Part shown: positions 15,722 to 24,690 of the stretch, piece after piece
How the letters are laid out: each line of letters starts with the position of its first letter
Position numbering within the stretch: the first letter of the stretch is position 1
NCBI GenBank assembly: GCA_040255215.1
Contig: JBDZUM010000017.1
Location: forward strand, 1-46,448
Origin: JAQSWP01 sp040255215
GTDB taxonomy: Bacteria > Pseudomonadota > Alphaproteobacteria > Reyranellales > JAQSWP01
DNA: 46,448 bases
Direction: 5' to 3'
The notes under the pieces: generated by a model
Databases searched by the model: none
Seen by the model: the letters and a program-made list of their open reading frames with translations, nothing else
Told to the model about the DNA's origin: nothing
Program-made: the position numbers and the translations under genes

Positions 15722-17026
15722 ATGAGACAATACCACCTGGCTTATCTCGATCCCGGCGCCCTGCTCACCCGATCGAGCAATCCGCGCATTCACACCCAAA
15801 AACAGATCAAGCAGATCGCCAACAGCATCAAGGAGTTCGGGTTTACCAACCCGGTTCTTATCGATGCTCAATTCCAGATCGTCGCCGGTCACGGACGGGT
15901 GGCTGCCGCAAAGCTACTTGGCCTGACGTCGATTCCAACTATCTGCCTGCCCGACATGCCGGCGCACAAGTTGCGGGCCTACATCATTGCCGACAACCGG
16001 CTGGCGGAGCTGGCCGGTTGGGATGCCGCCATCCTGAAGACCGAGTTCGATGGCTTGCTGCTGGCCGATCCGGACTTTGACCTCAGTGTCACCGGCTTTG
16101 AGATGGCCGAGATCGACGGCATGTTGCAGGAGATAAAGCCATCCAGCTTGGAAGATGCGCTTCCCAGTATGGAAGCTGAGCCGATCGTCACCCAGCCTGG
16201 CGATCTCTGGCTCCTGGGGCACCACCGCCTTCTTTGCGCTGATGCCAAGGAGGGGGATTCCTATTCCCGCCTGATGCAGGGCAGGCAGGCGCAGGTGGTA
16301 TTCACCGACCCGCCCTACAACGTGCCCATCGCCGGCCATGTCGGCGGGCTGGGCAAGGTCCAGCATGCCGAGTTCGCCATGGCCTCCGGCGAGATGAGCT
16401 CGGCCCAGTTCACCGCCTTCCTGGGCACCGTGCTGGGGCTGCTGGCCGGCAACAGCGTCGACGGCGCCATCCACTTCATCTGCATGGACTGGCGGCATCT
16501 GCCCGAGTTGCTGGCCGCCGGCCGCGTCTACAGCGAGCTCAAAAACATCTGCGTCTGGAACAAGACTAATGGCGGCATGGGCTCGCTCTACCGCAGCAAG
16601 CACGAGCTGGTGCTGGTCTATAAAAATGGAACTGCACCGCATATCAATAACGTCGAGCTGGGCCGGCATGGCCGCTATCGCACCAATGTCTGGGACTATG
16701 CCGGCGCCAACGTGCTGGGCGGCGAGCGGGATGCGGAACTGGCCATGCACCCGACAGTCAAGCCAGTCGTCCTGGTGGCCGATGCCCTGCTCGACTGCTC
16801 GAGGCGGGGCAGCATCGTGCTGGACGCCTTCTGCGGCAGCGGCAGCACCTTGATCGCTGCCCAGCGCACAGGCCGGCGCTGCTACGGGCTGGAGCTGGAG
16901 CCGAAATACGTCGACACCACAATCCGCCGCTTCGAGACCTATACCGGCCTGGCTGCACGTCATGCCGACTCCGGATTCAGCTTCACTGAAATCCAGGCCC
17001 AGCGTCTGGAGAGCAGCCATGACTGA
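15722..17026 (+). CDS. ParB-like domain fused to site-specific DNA methyltransferase (class beta)
   Basis: 434 residues from ATG 15722, with TGAGG 9 bases upstream; an in-frame ATG at 15707 overlaps that site. Residues ~1-110 are a ParB/Srx-type domain (NPRIHTQKQIKQIANSIKEFG, VAGHGRVAAAKLLG). The rest is an N4-cytosine/N6-adenine methyltransferase: DPPY (196-199) precedes the AdoMet motif FCGSGST (370-376), the class-beta order, with MHPTVKP just before it. Such fusions are common on prophages and integrative elements, where they usually act as orphan methyltransferases protecting the element. It overlaps the DUF5681 gene by 8 bases. Pairing with the Mrr-like nuclease upstream is possible but unproven. 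Confidence 0.92.
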   Translation: MRQYHLAYLDPGALLTRSSNPRIHTQKQIKQIANSIKEFGFTNPVLIDAQFQIVAGHGRVAAAKLLGLTSIPTICLPDMPAHKLRAYIIADNRLAELAGWDAAILKTEFDGLLLADPDFDLSVTGFEMAEIDGMLQEIKPSSLEDALPSMEAEPIVTQPGDLWLLGHHRLLCADAKEGDSYSRLMQGRQAQVVFTDPPYNVPIAGHVGGLGKVQHAEFAMASGEMSSAQFTAFLGTVLGLLAGNSVDGAIHFICMDWRHLPELLAAGRVYSELKNICVWNKTNGGMGSLYRSKHELVLVYKNGTAPHINNVELGRHGRYRTNVWDYAGANVLGGERDAELAMHPTVKPVVLVADALLDCSRRGSIVLDAFCGSGSTLIAAQRTGRRCYGLELEPKYVDTTIRRFETYTGLAARHADSGFSFTEIQAQRLESSHD

Positions 17027-17462
17027 CTCTTACAAGACCGGCTACAGGCGGCCGCCGTTGAAGAGCCGCTTCCAGCCCGGCAAATCTGGCAATCCCAAGG
17101 GTCGGCCCAAAAAAGAGAAAGTGAAAGCTAACCTGACCGCCACCATGGATGAGGTGCTGAAAGAGGTGGTGACGGTGAAGGAGAATGGCCGCAGCATTAA
17201 GATGCCCAAAATCGAATTAATCGTTCGCAACTACGTTCAAAAGGCGATGGCGGGAGATTTGCGCGCGTTAGGCATTTTGGTGAAATTGGCGAAGCAATCT
17301 GAAGTCCTGGTCGATCCACCCAGAGAGGAATTGCCGGCGGTGCTGGTGGTGCCAGAGGTGGCTAAGTCGATTGAGGAGTGGGAAGAGAACGTACGGCGAA
17401 GAAAAGAGGAAATGGAAAAGAAGCTCAGAGCTGCAGAGTTCGATAAATCAAAACAGAACTAG
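17019..17462 (+). CDS. DUF5681 domain protein
   Basis: 147 residues from ATG 17019, with GGAGAG (17008-17013) upstream inside the methyltransferase gene, indicating coupled translation. The N-terminus (PPLKSRFQPGKSGNPKGRPKK) is the DUF5681 signature, rich in Lys, Arg and Gly and probably nucleic-acid binding. The C-terminus is a charged helix (EEWEENVRRRKEEMEKKLRA). Members are found on prophages and integrative elements next to ParB-methyltransferase fusions. The biochemical role is unknown. A strong terminator follows 18 bases after the stop. Confidence 0.85.
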   Translation: MTDSYKTGYRRPPLKSRFQPGKSGNPKGRPKKEKVKANLTATMDEVLKEVVTVKENGRSIKMPKIELIVRNYVQKAMAGDLRALGILVKLAKQSEVLVDPPREELPAVLVVPEVAKSIEEWEENVRRRKEEMEKKLRAAEFDKSKQN

Positions 17463-17480
17463 ATTTGACATCAGGAATTT

Positions 17481-17510
17481 GGGCCGCAGCGCGAGTTGCG
17501 GCCCATTTTT
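17481..17510 (+). terminator. Rho-independent terminator after DUF5681 gene
   Basis: GGGCCGCA (17481-17488) pairs perfectly with TGCGGCCC (17497-17504) around an 8-base loop, followed by ATTTTT (17505-17510). Confidence 0.88.
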
Positions 17511-17573
17511 ATTGGTGCGTATTGCAGTGGACTTCCTACCGCCGGCAAGCACTGGTGCGGGCCGGAGGACGAC

Positions 17574-17786
17574 ATGCAGGACGAACGACAGGAAATGCTG
17601 GCGCAGCTGTTCGTGATGCTGACGATCAGGCTGGAAGACGCTCACGAATGCGCTACAGCCGGACAGGCCAACGGCGTGAAGCTCGAGCGCTTGGGCGCAT
17701 TGGCGCGCCAGTTGCGCGAAACCGCCCGCGATATCATCGCGATCGCCGAGGTAATCATGATCCTGACGGATAATCCGGCGCATTAG
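17574..17786 (+). CDS. Small hypothetical protein
   Basis: 70 residues from ATG 17574, chosen because GGAGG (17564-17568) lies 5 bases upstream. The sequence is predicted mostly helical (MLAQLFVMLTIRLEDAHECA, LERLGALARQLRETARDIIAIAEVIMIL) with no recognised motif. It lies between the DUF5681 terminator and the DUF3489 gene, in the same direction. Probably an accessory protein of the mobile element; no function assigned. Confidence 0.6.
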   Translation: MQDERQEMLAQLFVMLTIRLEDAHECATAGQANGVKLERLGALARQLRETARDIIAIAEVIMILTDNPAH

Positions 17787-17903
17787 GGACTGGACTTTGG
17801 CGACACAGCAAGCGTTGCTGTCGTCAGCTTCTTCTCCGCCCCGACCGGCGCCCGCCGGCGGGGCTTGCGGTGGTGCAGCTAGGCTGCATCAACGAAGGAG
17901 ATC

Positions 17904-18425
17904 ATGACCAAACTCACTGATACGCAACTGATCGTTCTGTCCAACGCTGCACAGCAGAATGGCAAGGCGCTGCCACTGCCCGCATCGTTGAAAGCGGGTA
18001 AAGCGGCGGCCACCTCGGTGCTGAACGCCCTGCTCAAGCGCAAGCTGCTAGAGGAAGTTAAAGCCGGACCGGACGACGTAGTTTGGCGGGCGGGCAAAGA
18101 CGGGCAACGCTACGTCCTGGTGCTGACGCCGGCCGGAGGGGTGGCCATCGGCGTTGAGCCGCCACAGGCGGTTGAGGCAGAGGTTCAGAAAATAGAGGGC
18201 GATCGGCAGAAATCGTCACCGAAGGCTGGAACGGCCTTGGGTAAGCTGATCTCCCTCCTCAGCCGCAAGAGCGGCGCCAGCATCCAGGAGGCGATCAAGG
18301 CCACCGGATGGCAGGCCCATTCCATCCGCGGCGCCATCTCCGGCGCGTTGAAGAAGAAACACGGGTTCACCATCGCCTCGGAGGCCAGCGAGGGGCGCGG
18401 CCGGGTGTACCGCATTGTCCGTTGA
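17904..18425 (+). CDS. DUF3489 domain protein
   Basis: 173 residues; AAGGAG lies just before ATG 17904. The C-terminal ~65 residues (GKLISLLSRKSGASIQEAIKATGWQAHSIRGAISGALKKK...GRVYRIV) are the DUF3489 domain, which looks like a winged-helix DNA-binding fold. The N-terminal ~70 residues (DTQLIVLSNAAQQNG, LNALLKRKLLEEV) resemble a second winged helix. In alphaproteobacteria this family regularly sits directly before a DUF2924 gene and a large serine recombinase, as here. A recombination-directionality or regulatory role is plausible but not established. Confidence 0.88.
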   Translation: MTKLTDTQLIVLSNAAQQNGKALPLPASLKAGKAAATSVLNALLKRKLLEEVKAGPDDVVWRAGKDGQRYVLVLTPAGGVAIGVEPPQAVEAEVQKIEGDRQKSSPKAGTALGKLISLLSRKSGASIQEAIKATGWQAHSIRGAISGALKKKHGFTIASEASEGRGRVYRIVR

Positions 18426-18857
18426 GCATCGCCCCGAGATCGAAGCCGAGGTTCGGCGCATCGCCGGCCTCGGCCTCAAGGAGCTGCAGGCCCTGTGGCT
18501 TGAGCGGCGGGGCCGGCCAACCCGGCTGCAGAGCGTGGAGTTCTTGCGCTACATGCTGGCCTGGGAAATTCAGGCCAAGGCCTATGGCGGGCTCAGCACC
18601 GAGACCGTCCGACAACTGAAGCAGTTGCACGAGCGCTTCGAGCGGGATCCCACTTACACGCCCTCCCCCATCCTCGACCTCAAGCCAGGCACCACTCTCA
18701 CCCGGCGCTGGAAGGGGACGGAGTACAGGGTCAAGGTTCTGGATGATGGCTTCCAGTACGCCGGCCAGCGCTTCACCAACCTGTCTGAGGTCGCTCGGCT
18801 GATCACCGGCACGCGCTGGTCCGGGCCGCTGTTCTTCGGCCTCAAGAAGCCCGGCCG

Positions 18858-18861
<4 letters not shown>
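18415..18861 (+). CDS. DUF2924 domain protein
   Basis: About 148 residues if translation starts at TTG 18415, which overlaps the end of the DUF3489 gene by 11 bases; no better start is seen, so the N-terminus is uncertain. The family pattern is present: LKELQALWLERRGRP, FLRYMLAWEIQAKAYGG, GTTLTRRWKGTEYRVKVLDDGFQYAGQRFTNLSEVARLITGTRWSGPLFFGL. Its stop overlaps the recombinase start (GTGA at 18858-18861). DUF2924 genes nearly always accompany serine recombinases of this type. Function unknown; a DNA-binding accessory factor is a reasonable guess. Confidence 0.88.
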
Positions 18862-20387
<1,526 letters not shown>

Positions 20388-20460
20388 GAAGGTTGCATGC
20401 GATCTCGTAGTAAATGTTCGAATCTCTTCCACTCCATCAAACACCGCTTATTAACGCACA

Positions 20461-20483
20461 GATCAATCTTATCTAAGTTGATC
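20461..20483. repeat. Small imperfect hairpin downstream of recombinase
   Basis: GATCAA (20461-20466) and TTGATC (20478-20483) enclose a second short stem CTTA/TAAG (20468-20471/20474-20477), giving 10 pairs with one unpaired T. There is no T-run on either side. It lies in the 290-base gap between the recombinase stop and the convergent exonuclease gene and may be a bidirectional terminator or recombination-related structure. Confidence 0.35.
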
Positions 20484-20677
20484 GCACAGCTTGAACGCTC
20501 TCAACTGCTCCCTCGCTTGAAATCGGGCTTGCCGCACCCTGAGCAGGAGCAGCCTGGGCAGAGGGACTGACAATCGCCTTAATCTAGTCACGACGCCTTT
20601 CATCGTTGCTGACATTTCCGTAATCGTACATTCGCCGATCAGATGCGCGATTGTCTCCCCGTTCCAAGCTGTCAGAT

Positions 20678-22084
20678 TCAGCCTACCAACTTCGCCCGAT
20701 AGGCCCCCAACCGCGTACGTCGATCCTGCAGGTAACTGCGATATTGCATTAGAAGGTCGTCCGGACCGACAGCCTCTCCAAGCAGCCTTCCCGTCTCGGC
20801 CATCGCCTGGTCGATGGTGAGGCAACCCGAACCGTCACCCGTCATCTGATCGGTCAAATAGCGTTCGACACTCAGTCGAGCAGATTTGGGGAGAACCGAG
20901 CGCGCTTCGATATAGATCAACCGGAGGCCGAACCAGCGCAGTCGCTCATCCTCCATGCCCTGGACGATCGCGAAGCGGTCTTCCCATCGCGCATCGTGAA
21001 ACGCAGCAATGCGTGCCTCGTCAGCAGGGCCGGGCAAGCCGTTATAGATGCGCTCTTCGATGTGCGGAGATAAAGCGTAGGGCTCGCGCGCGGCGATGTA
21101 GGCAGTCACAAGACGAGCGCGCAGACCAGAGTCCACTTTAATGCGACGGGCTCGGTCTTCGATGGTGCCGATCGAACCGCCATCCAACATGTGCTCGGAG
21201 ACATCGAAGAACGCCGTTAGGGTGGGTGCGGCATTGATCCTAAAGCGACGGATCGGACTCGGCTTCTGCGTGAGATGACCTTGTAGTTCGAGGTCGTCCA
21301 TCGCGGCAAGCCGGCCGATGTCTTCGGTGAGGCTCAAGCAAAGCCGGCCATTGGCTTGATCAGGATCCGTACCGATGCAGACGACCGGTGTGTGATAGGC
21401 TTGGCCGCCGAAGAACTCTGTCAACACGAAGCCGTCTTCGGCTTCTACGAAATCTGCGACGGTCGCCTTGTTCGAGAAGCGCACAAACCGCTGCCATAAC
21501 TCCGGCGATCGTTGATAGACCAGTCGGCACAACTCGAGCGTCGCGAGCACATCGGACATCGCGTCGTGGGCCCGGGCATAGGCGACGCCATTCGCCGCCG
21601 CCAGCGGCTGCAAGCGAAAAGTCCGCCGCCCTTGCTCGCTGACCGGCACGACCAGCTGCGCGGGCGACATGGCATCGGCTGCCATCACGAGGCTGAGCGC
21701 ATCGGCACGGCAGTTGTGGTAGTTGCTTGTCAGGTACGCCGGATACAGACTCTGAAAAAGCGCGTGGCGGAGCATCTCCTCGTCGAAACGGATGGAGTTG
21801 AAACCGACAAAGACCGCCGGGCTCCAGGAAATCAGGGTCCGGCGAATCTCTGTCACCATCGTGTAGTGCGACGGCAGGTTCGCATCGGTCAGCCATTCAA
21901 TCGGCAATCCATTCGTGCGAAGCGCCGAAGGATGGGGAAGCACCTGCGGCTGCAGGCGCGATCGCGTCTCGAACCGCGCAACCTCTTTCAGGTTCGCGTC
22001 GGTGCGAACAGCCGCGAAGTGGAGAATCTGATCGAAGCCCCGCTTGAGTCCCGTCGTTTCGGTATCGAAAAAGACGAAGCTCAT
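20678..22084 (-). CDS. Exonuclease I (SbcB)-like 3'-5' ssDNA exonuclease
   Basis: 468 residues, close to the 475 of E. coli exonuclease I. The DnaQ-type core is complete: Asp7 and Glu9 (FFDTETTGL), Asp101 (FNSIRFDEEMLRHALFQ), His173 and Asp178 (HDAMSDVLATLELC), equivalent to Asp15, Glu17, Asp108, His181 and Asp186 of the E. coli enzyme. QILHFAAVRTD and NCRADALSLV are also ExoI-specific, and the long C-terminal region follows the family. It should degrade single-stranded DNA from 3' ends. It is the third gene of a minus-strand operon after the XRE regulator and ImmA-like protease (7-base gap), divergent from the CBASS operon, so it is an accessory copy probably tied to defence rather than a housekeeping gene. 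Confidence 0.9.
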   Translation of the reverse strand: MSFVFFDTETTGLKRGFDQILHFAAVRTDANLKEVARFETRSRLQPQVLPHPSALRTNGLPIEWLTDANLPSHYTMVTEIRRTLISWSPAVFVGFNSIRFDEEMLRHALFQSLYPAYLTSNYHNCRADALSLVMAADAMSPAQLVVPVSEQGRRTFRLQPLAAANGVAYARAHDAMSDVLATLELCRLVYQRSPELWQRFVRFSNKATVADFVEAEDGFVLTEFFGGQAYHTPVVCIGTDPDQANGRLCLSLTEDIGRLAAMDDLELQGHLTQKPSPIRRFRINAAPTLTAFFDVSEHMLDGGSIGTIEDRARRIKVDSGLRARLVTAYIAAREPYALSPHIEERIYNGLPGPADEARIAAFHDARWEDRFAIVQGMEDERLRWFGLRLIYIEARSVLPKSARLSVERYLTDQMTGDGSGCLTIDQAMAETGRLLGEAVGPDDLLMQYRSYLQDRRTRLGAYRAKLVG

Positions 22085-22091
22085 CGGCGTG

Positions 22092-22613
22092 CTACCAACG
22101 GGTCAACCGGAAACGCATCGCCGCCGGGCTTACCCTGAATCGACGCGCGAGAGCCTCAATCGCTACCTCGTCCTCGAGGTCCACGCCACCGCCTTCCAAG
22201 GCGGCGGCCAAGAGATCGCCGGGGATCAACAGCTCTGAGGCGAAGGCATTGGCTTCGATTTCCATCGGCTCGGTTCCGAGCGCCGAGATGTCGTCCCGGA
22301 AGAGGACGCGAATTCCCTTGTCGACATGAACGGCTTGCCTGATGTCATCGTCGTGCAGCACATGATGGGCGAGCTCATGGGCTGCGGAAAAACGCTGGCG
22401 GTTGGGATGATGCAGCGCGTTGACGCCGATTATGCCGACGCCGTCCTTGATATATGCCATGCCCGAAAGATCCTCCTCCAGCGGCGCGTACTGAAGGACG
22501 ATCTTGCGCGACTTGATAATGCGTTCGACCGGGACGGGCGGTGCTGAAACGCCGAACTCCCGGAGTATCGCGCGCGCGGCTTCGCGCGCTCGACTTGGAT
22601 CGGCGTCTCTCAC
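22092..22613 (-). CDS. ImmA/IrrE-family metallopeptidase (CapP-like)
   Basis: 173 residues. The zinc site is His79-Glu80-x2-His83 (AAHELAHHVLH), with third ligand Glu120 in EANAFASELLIP, and GVGIIGVN precedes it as in ImmA. The C-terminus (ALARRFRVSPAAMRFRL) is the usual small helical end. ImmA-type proteases cleave a cognate XRE repressor; in some CBASS loci the equivalent CapP is stimulated by single-stranded DNA and cleaves CapH to switch the operon on. The start overlaps the stop of the XRE gene by four bases, the expected repressor-protease arrangement. Its neighbour in the other direction is an ssDNA exonuclease. Confidence 0.93.
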   Translation of the reverse strand: MRDADPSRAREAARAILREFGVSAPPVPVERIIKSRKIVLQYAPLEEDLSGMAYIKDGVGIIGVNALHHPNRQRFSAAHELAHHVLHDDDIRQAVHVDKGIRVLFRDDISALGTEPMEIEANAFASELLIPGDLLAAALEGGGVDLEDEVAIEALARRFRVSPAAMRFRLTRW

Positions 22614-22978
22614 GATCCAACCTTAGAACCGCGACGTGGCGCCAGCGCGCTCGTGATTAAGTCTGCGACCTGAGCCCCCGCATGTTCCGATAGCGATTGC
22701 TTAGACAGCGCCTGATTCGACAGCGTCATCTTCAATTCCTCCCCGATGGACTTTTGCGGCAATGGCGGCAGCAAGTCAGCGACCTTCGCGAAGTCGAGCG
22801 CGGTGGCGAGGGCATATACATGATGCAGCAATATGTTCTGCCGGCCGCTCTCGATGTTGGCGATCGACGCGCGAGACATTTTCACTTTGCTCGCCAGCTG
22901 GGCCTGGGTCAGCTCGAGCGCCTTCCGACGTGCTGAAACAGCTTTGCCGAACGCTCTGTAGATCGGATCGCCTGCCAT
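22610..22978 (-). CDS. XRE-family repressor (CapH-like)
   Basis: 122 residues from ATG 22978 (a GTG at 22981 is also in frame; neither has a clear ribosome-binding site). The N-terminal ~65 residues are a Cro/CI helix-turn-helix: FGKAVSARRKALELTQAQLASKVKMSRASIANIESGRQN. The C-terminal ~55 residues (SNQALSKQSLSEHAGAQVADLITSAL) probably hold the dimerisation part and the site cut by the partner protease. It is divergent from the CBASS genes, with inverted and direct repeats directly upstream, so it is the likely repressor of both operons. Known CapH proteins are of similar size, but the identity with CapH is inferred from layout, not from close sequence recognition. Confidence 0.9.
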   Translation of the reverse strand: MAGDPIYRAFGKAVSARRKALELTQAQLASKVKMSRASIANIESGRQNILLHHVYALATALDFAKVADLLPPLPQKSIGEELKMTLSNQALSKQSLSEHAGAQVADLITSALAPRRGSKVGS

Positions 22979-22983
22979 CACTC

Positions 22984-23056
22984 ATGTTTGCGGTGCGTCG
23001 AACGCAATGTCAACGCTGCAAACATTACGTGCTTAATATAAACATAAGAACGTGCT
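22984..23056. promoter_or_regulatory. Repeat-rich operator candidate between XRE and CBASS operons
   Basis: Directly upstream of the XRE start lie an 8-bp inverted repeat ATGTTTGC (22984-22991)/GCAAACAT (23018-23025), inside it the palindrome TGCGT-CGA-ACGCA (22994-23006), and a 7-bp direct repeat ACGTGCT at 23027-23033 and 23050-23056. A TTGACA hexamer follows at 23063-23068 on the plus strand. These are good candidates for binding sites of the XRE protein and for the divergent promoters. Confidence 0.5.
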
Positions 23057-23136
23057 CATTGCTTGACATTTCAGTCGATCTCGGGAATCCATGTGTGCTG
23101 GAGAGCGCGGGGCTCACCGATGAGTCGAAAACCGAG

Positions 23137-23358
23137 ATGTCGAAGCACATTCACGTCGTACCGCACGAAGCAGGCTGGGCAACCGCCGCGAAGGTGCATC
23201 GCGGGTGGGGTCCACCCATTACACCCAAGCCGAGGCAGCGGAGGCGGCGCGCAGCACCGCGCTTTGCGTGCACGGCGAGCTTTATCATCCACCGTCCCGG
23301 CGGCCGCATTCGGGACGCCAACTCCTACGGTAACGAGCCCTTCCCGCCGAAAGGATAG
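23137..23358 (+). pseudogene. Frameshifted DUF2188 protein gene
   Basis: The N-terminal frame from ATG 23137 reads MSKHIHVVPHEAGWAT, the start of a DUF2188 protein. From about 23183 the family sequence continues in another frame (RREGASRV, then STHYTQAEAAEAARSTAL), and after about 23281 it returns to the first frame (IIHRPGGRIRDANSYGNEPF, then PPKG) to the stop at 23356-23358. One lost base near 23183 and one extra T in the TTT run near 23282 would restore a complete ~74-residue protein. It is either a decayed gene or two sequencing errors. DUF2188 proteins are small and of unknown function. It fills the otherwise empty stretch between the XRE gene and the CBASS operon. Confidence 0.75.
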
Positions 23359-23434
23359 CCTAACAGGTCGCTCATCAGGCGATCTGTTCCCATCGGTACG
23401 CGGAGGTCATTCAAGAACGAGAGGACCAATATCG

Positions 23435-24685
23435 ATGTCGAATTTTGCGTCTCCGCGCCACGATGATCGGCCAGATGATCCTTTCTCCGATCCGCTGGAC
23501 GCGGTGCTCGCCGAGTTGGCCATCAATATCCAGCTTCCGCCCAGCCTGCATGCCAAGGCGGTTGACCGCTATGAGGCGGTCCGGCGCTACATCGAACGGC
23601 CCGGCAGCCCGCTCGAAGGCAGAGTCGCCTACTTCTATCCGCAGGGTTCGATGGCGATCGACGCAACCACGTCGACGCGTGGAACAGACGACGAATACGA
23701 TCTCGATATCGTCGCCGAGATCGAAGGCCCCGACCTCGGCCCCGAGGCGCTGCTCGATGATCTGGAAGCGGCGCTAGAGGGTTATCCAGTAAGCAAGATC
23801 GTGCGCCAGACTCGGTGCATTACGCTCTATTACACCGACGGCATGCACCTCGACATTACGCCGTCGCGCCGGCGGGCGCCGAAGGAGAAGGAAGGCGAAA
23901 TCCCGCACGCGAAGAAGGGGGCTCGCAGCGATCCGGCGCGCTACGTGCCGATGAACTCATATGCCTTCGGGAAGTGGTATTGCGCCCGGACGCCAACCGA
24001 GGAGCGGTTCGCGCTGGCGCTGAATCGCCAACTGTACGAACAGGCTGGGATCGCCTTCGCCGCAGCGGACGTCGAGGACGTGCCGTCGCAAACGCCGCTC
24101 ATCATCAAGAGCGTGACAACGGTCGCGCTGCAGCTGATCAAGCGGCATCGCAACATTGCCTACGCGACTGAGACGGGCCGGATCCCGCCGTCGGTGTTGT
24201 TGTCGTGCCATGCCGGTCATGCCGCCCGTCCCGGCATGAGGCTCGCGGAAATGCTGATCCGGCAGGCGCGTTGGACGGCCCGCGCGATCGACGACGCCGC
24301 GAACCGGGGCCAGCTCTTGGTCGTGCCCAACCCTGAATTTCCGGCCGAACGCTTCACCGATCGTTGGCCCGAGTCCCAGGTCCAGCAAAAGACCTATTCG
24401 CGCCATCTGCATACCCTCGCCAACGGGCTTGAAGCCGCCCGCACCGGCGATGTGCAGCTCGAAGATTTGCAGGAATGGCTGCGCGGGCAATTCGGAGACC
24501 GCGTCGTCACCCGCTCGATTAAGGCCTTCAATCAGCGGCTCGGACTTCAGGTTCAATCGCGACAGCATGGCTATACGCGTTCGGGCGGCCTGTTCGTTCC
24601 CGCCGCTCCGGCGATCATCGGTGCTGCGACGGGCCTAGCGCCCGTCGCGGCTCGCGCGCACACCAACATGGGAGAGCGGCGGTAA
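23435..24685 (+). CDS. CBASS CD-NTase (cyclic oligonucleotide synthase)
   Basis: 416 residues from ATG 23435, with GAGAGGA (23419-23425) upstream; the frame is open further upstream but that part is not protein-like. The nucleotidyltransferase core is intact: Gly71-Ser72 (YPQGSMAID), Asp89-x-Asp91 (DDEYDLDIVAEI) and the third acidic residue Asp140 (GMHLDITPS). FALALNRQLYEQ and TTVALQLIKRHRNI belong to the helical second domain. On sensing phage it would make a cyclic di- or trinucleotide that activates the SAVED effector at 25136. The C-terminus ends MGERR, without the terminal Gly often seen where CD-NTases are conjugated. It is the first gene of a five-gene operon. Confidence 0.93.
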   Translation: MSNFASPRHDDRPDDPFSDPLDAVLAELAINIQLPPSLHAKAVDRYEAVRRYIERPGSPLEGRVAYFYPQGSMAIDATTSTRGTDDEYDLDIVAEIEGPDLGPEALLDDLEAALEGYPVSKIVRQTRCITLYYTDGMHLDITPSRRRAPKEKEGEIPHAKKGARSDPARYVPMNSYAFGKWYCARTPTEERFALALNRQLYEQAGIAFAAADVEDVPSQTPLIIKSVTTVALQLIKRHRNIAYATETGRIPPSVLLSCHAGHAARPGMRLAEMLIRQARWTARAIDDAANRGQLLVVPNPEFPAERFTDRWPESQVQQKTYSRHLHTLANGLEAARTGDVQLEDLQEWLRGQFGDRVVTRSIKAFNQRLGLQVQSRQHGYTRSGGLFVPAAPAIIGAATGLAPVAARAHTNMGERR

Positions 24686-24690
24686 AGGCG

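Noticed and set aside
15914..17020. 368-residue open frame opposite the ParB-methyltransferase gene.
   Set aside because: The plus strand encodes DPPY and FCGSGST motifs in order with a ribosome-binding site; the minus frame has no recognisable motif.
17820..17875. GC-rich hairpins before the DUF3489 gene as a terminator.
   Set aside because: Two stem-loops can be drawn but neither is followed by a T-run, so a terminator call is not supported.
20416..20439. tRNA 3'-end-like sequence (GTTCGAATC followed by a stem-like stretch and TCA) just after the recombinase gene, as a possible att site.
   Set aside because: The 5' side cannot pair to form a T-stem, CCA is not present, and the same 9-mer GTTCGAATC also occurs by chance inside the acyl-CoA dehydrogenase gene near 6380. 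No second copy was found at the other island edge.
23063..23434. N-terminal extension of the CD-NTase in the same open frame.
   Set aside because: The extension is Arg/Pro/Gly-rich non-protein-like sequence that overlaps the DUF2188 remnant in another frame, and a ribosome-binding site lies before ATG 23435.
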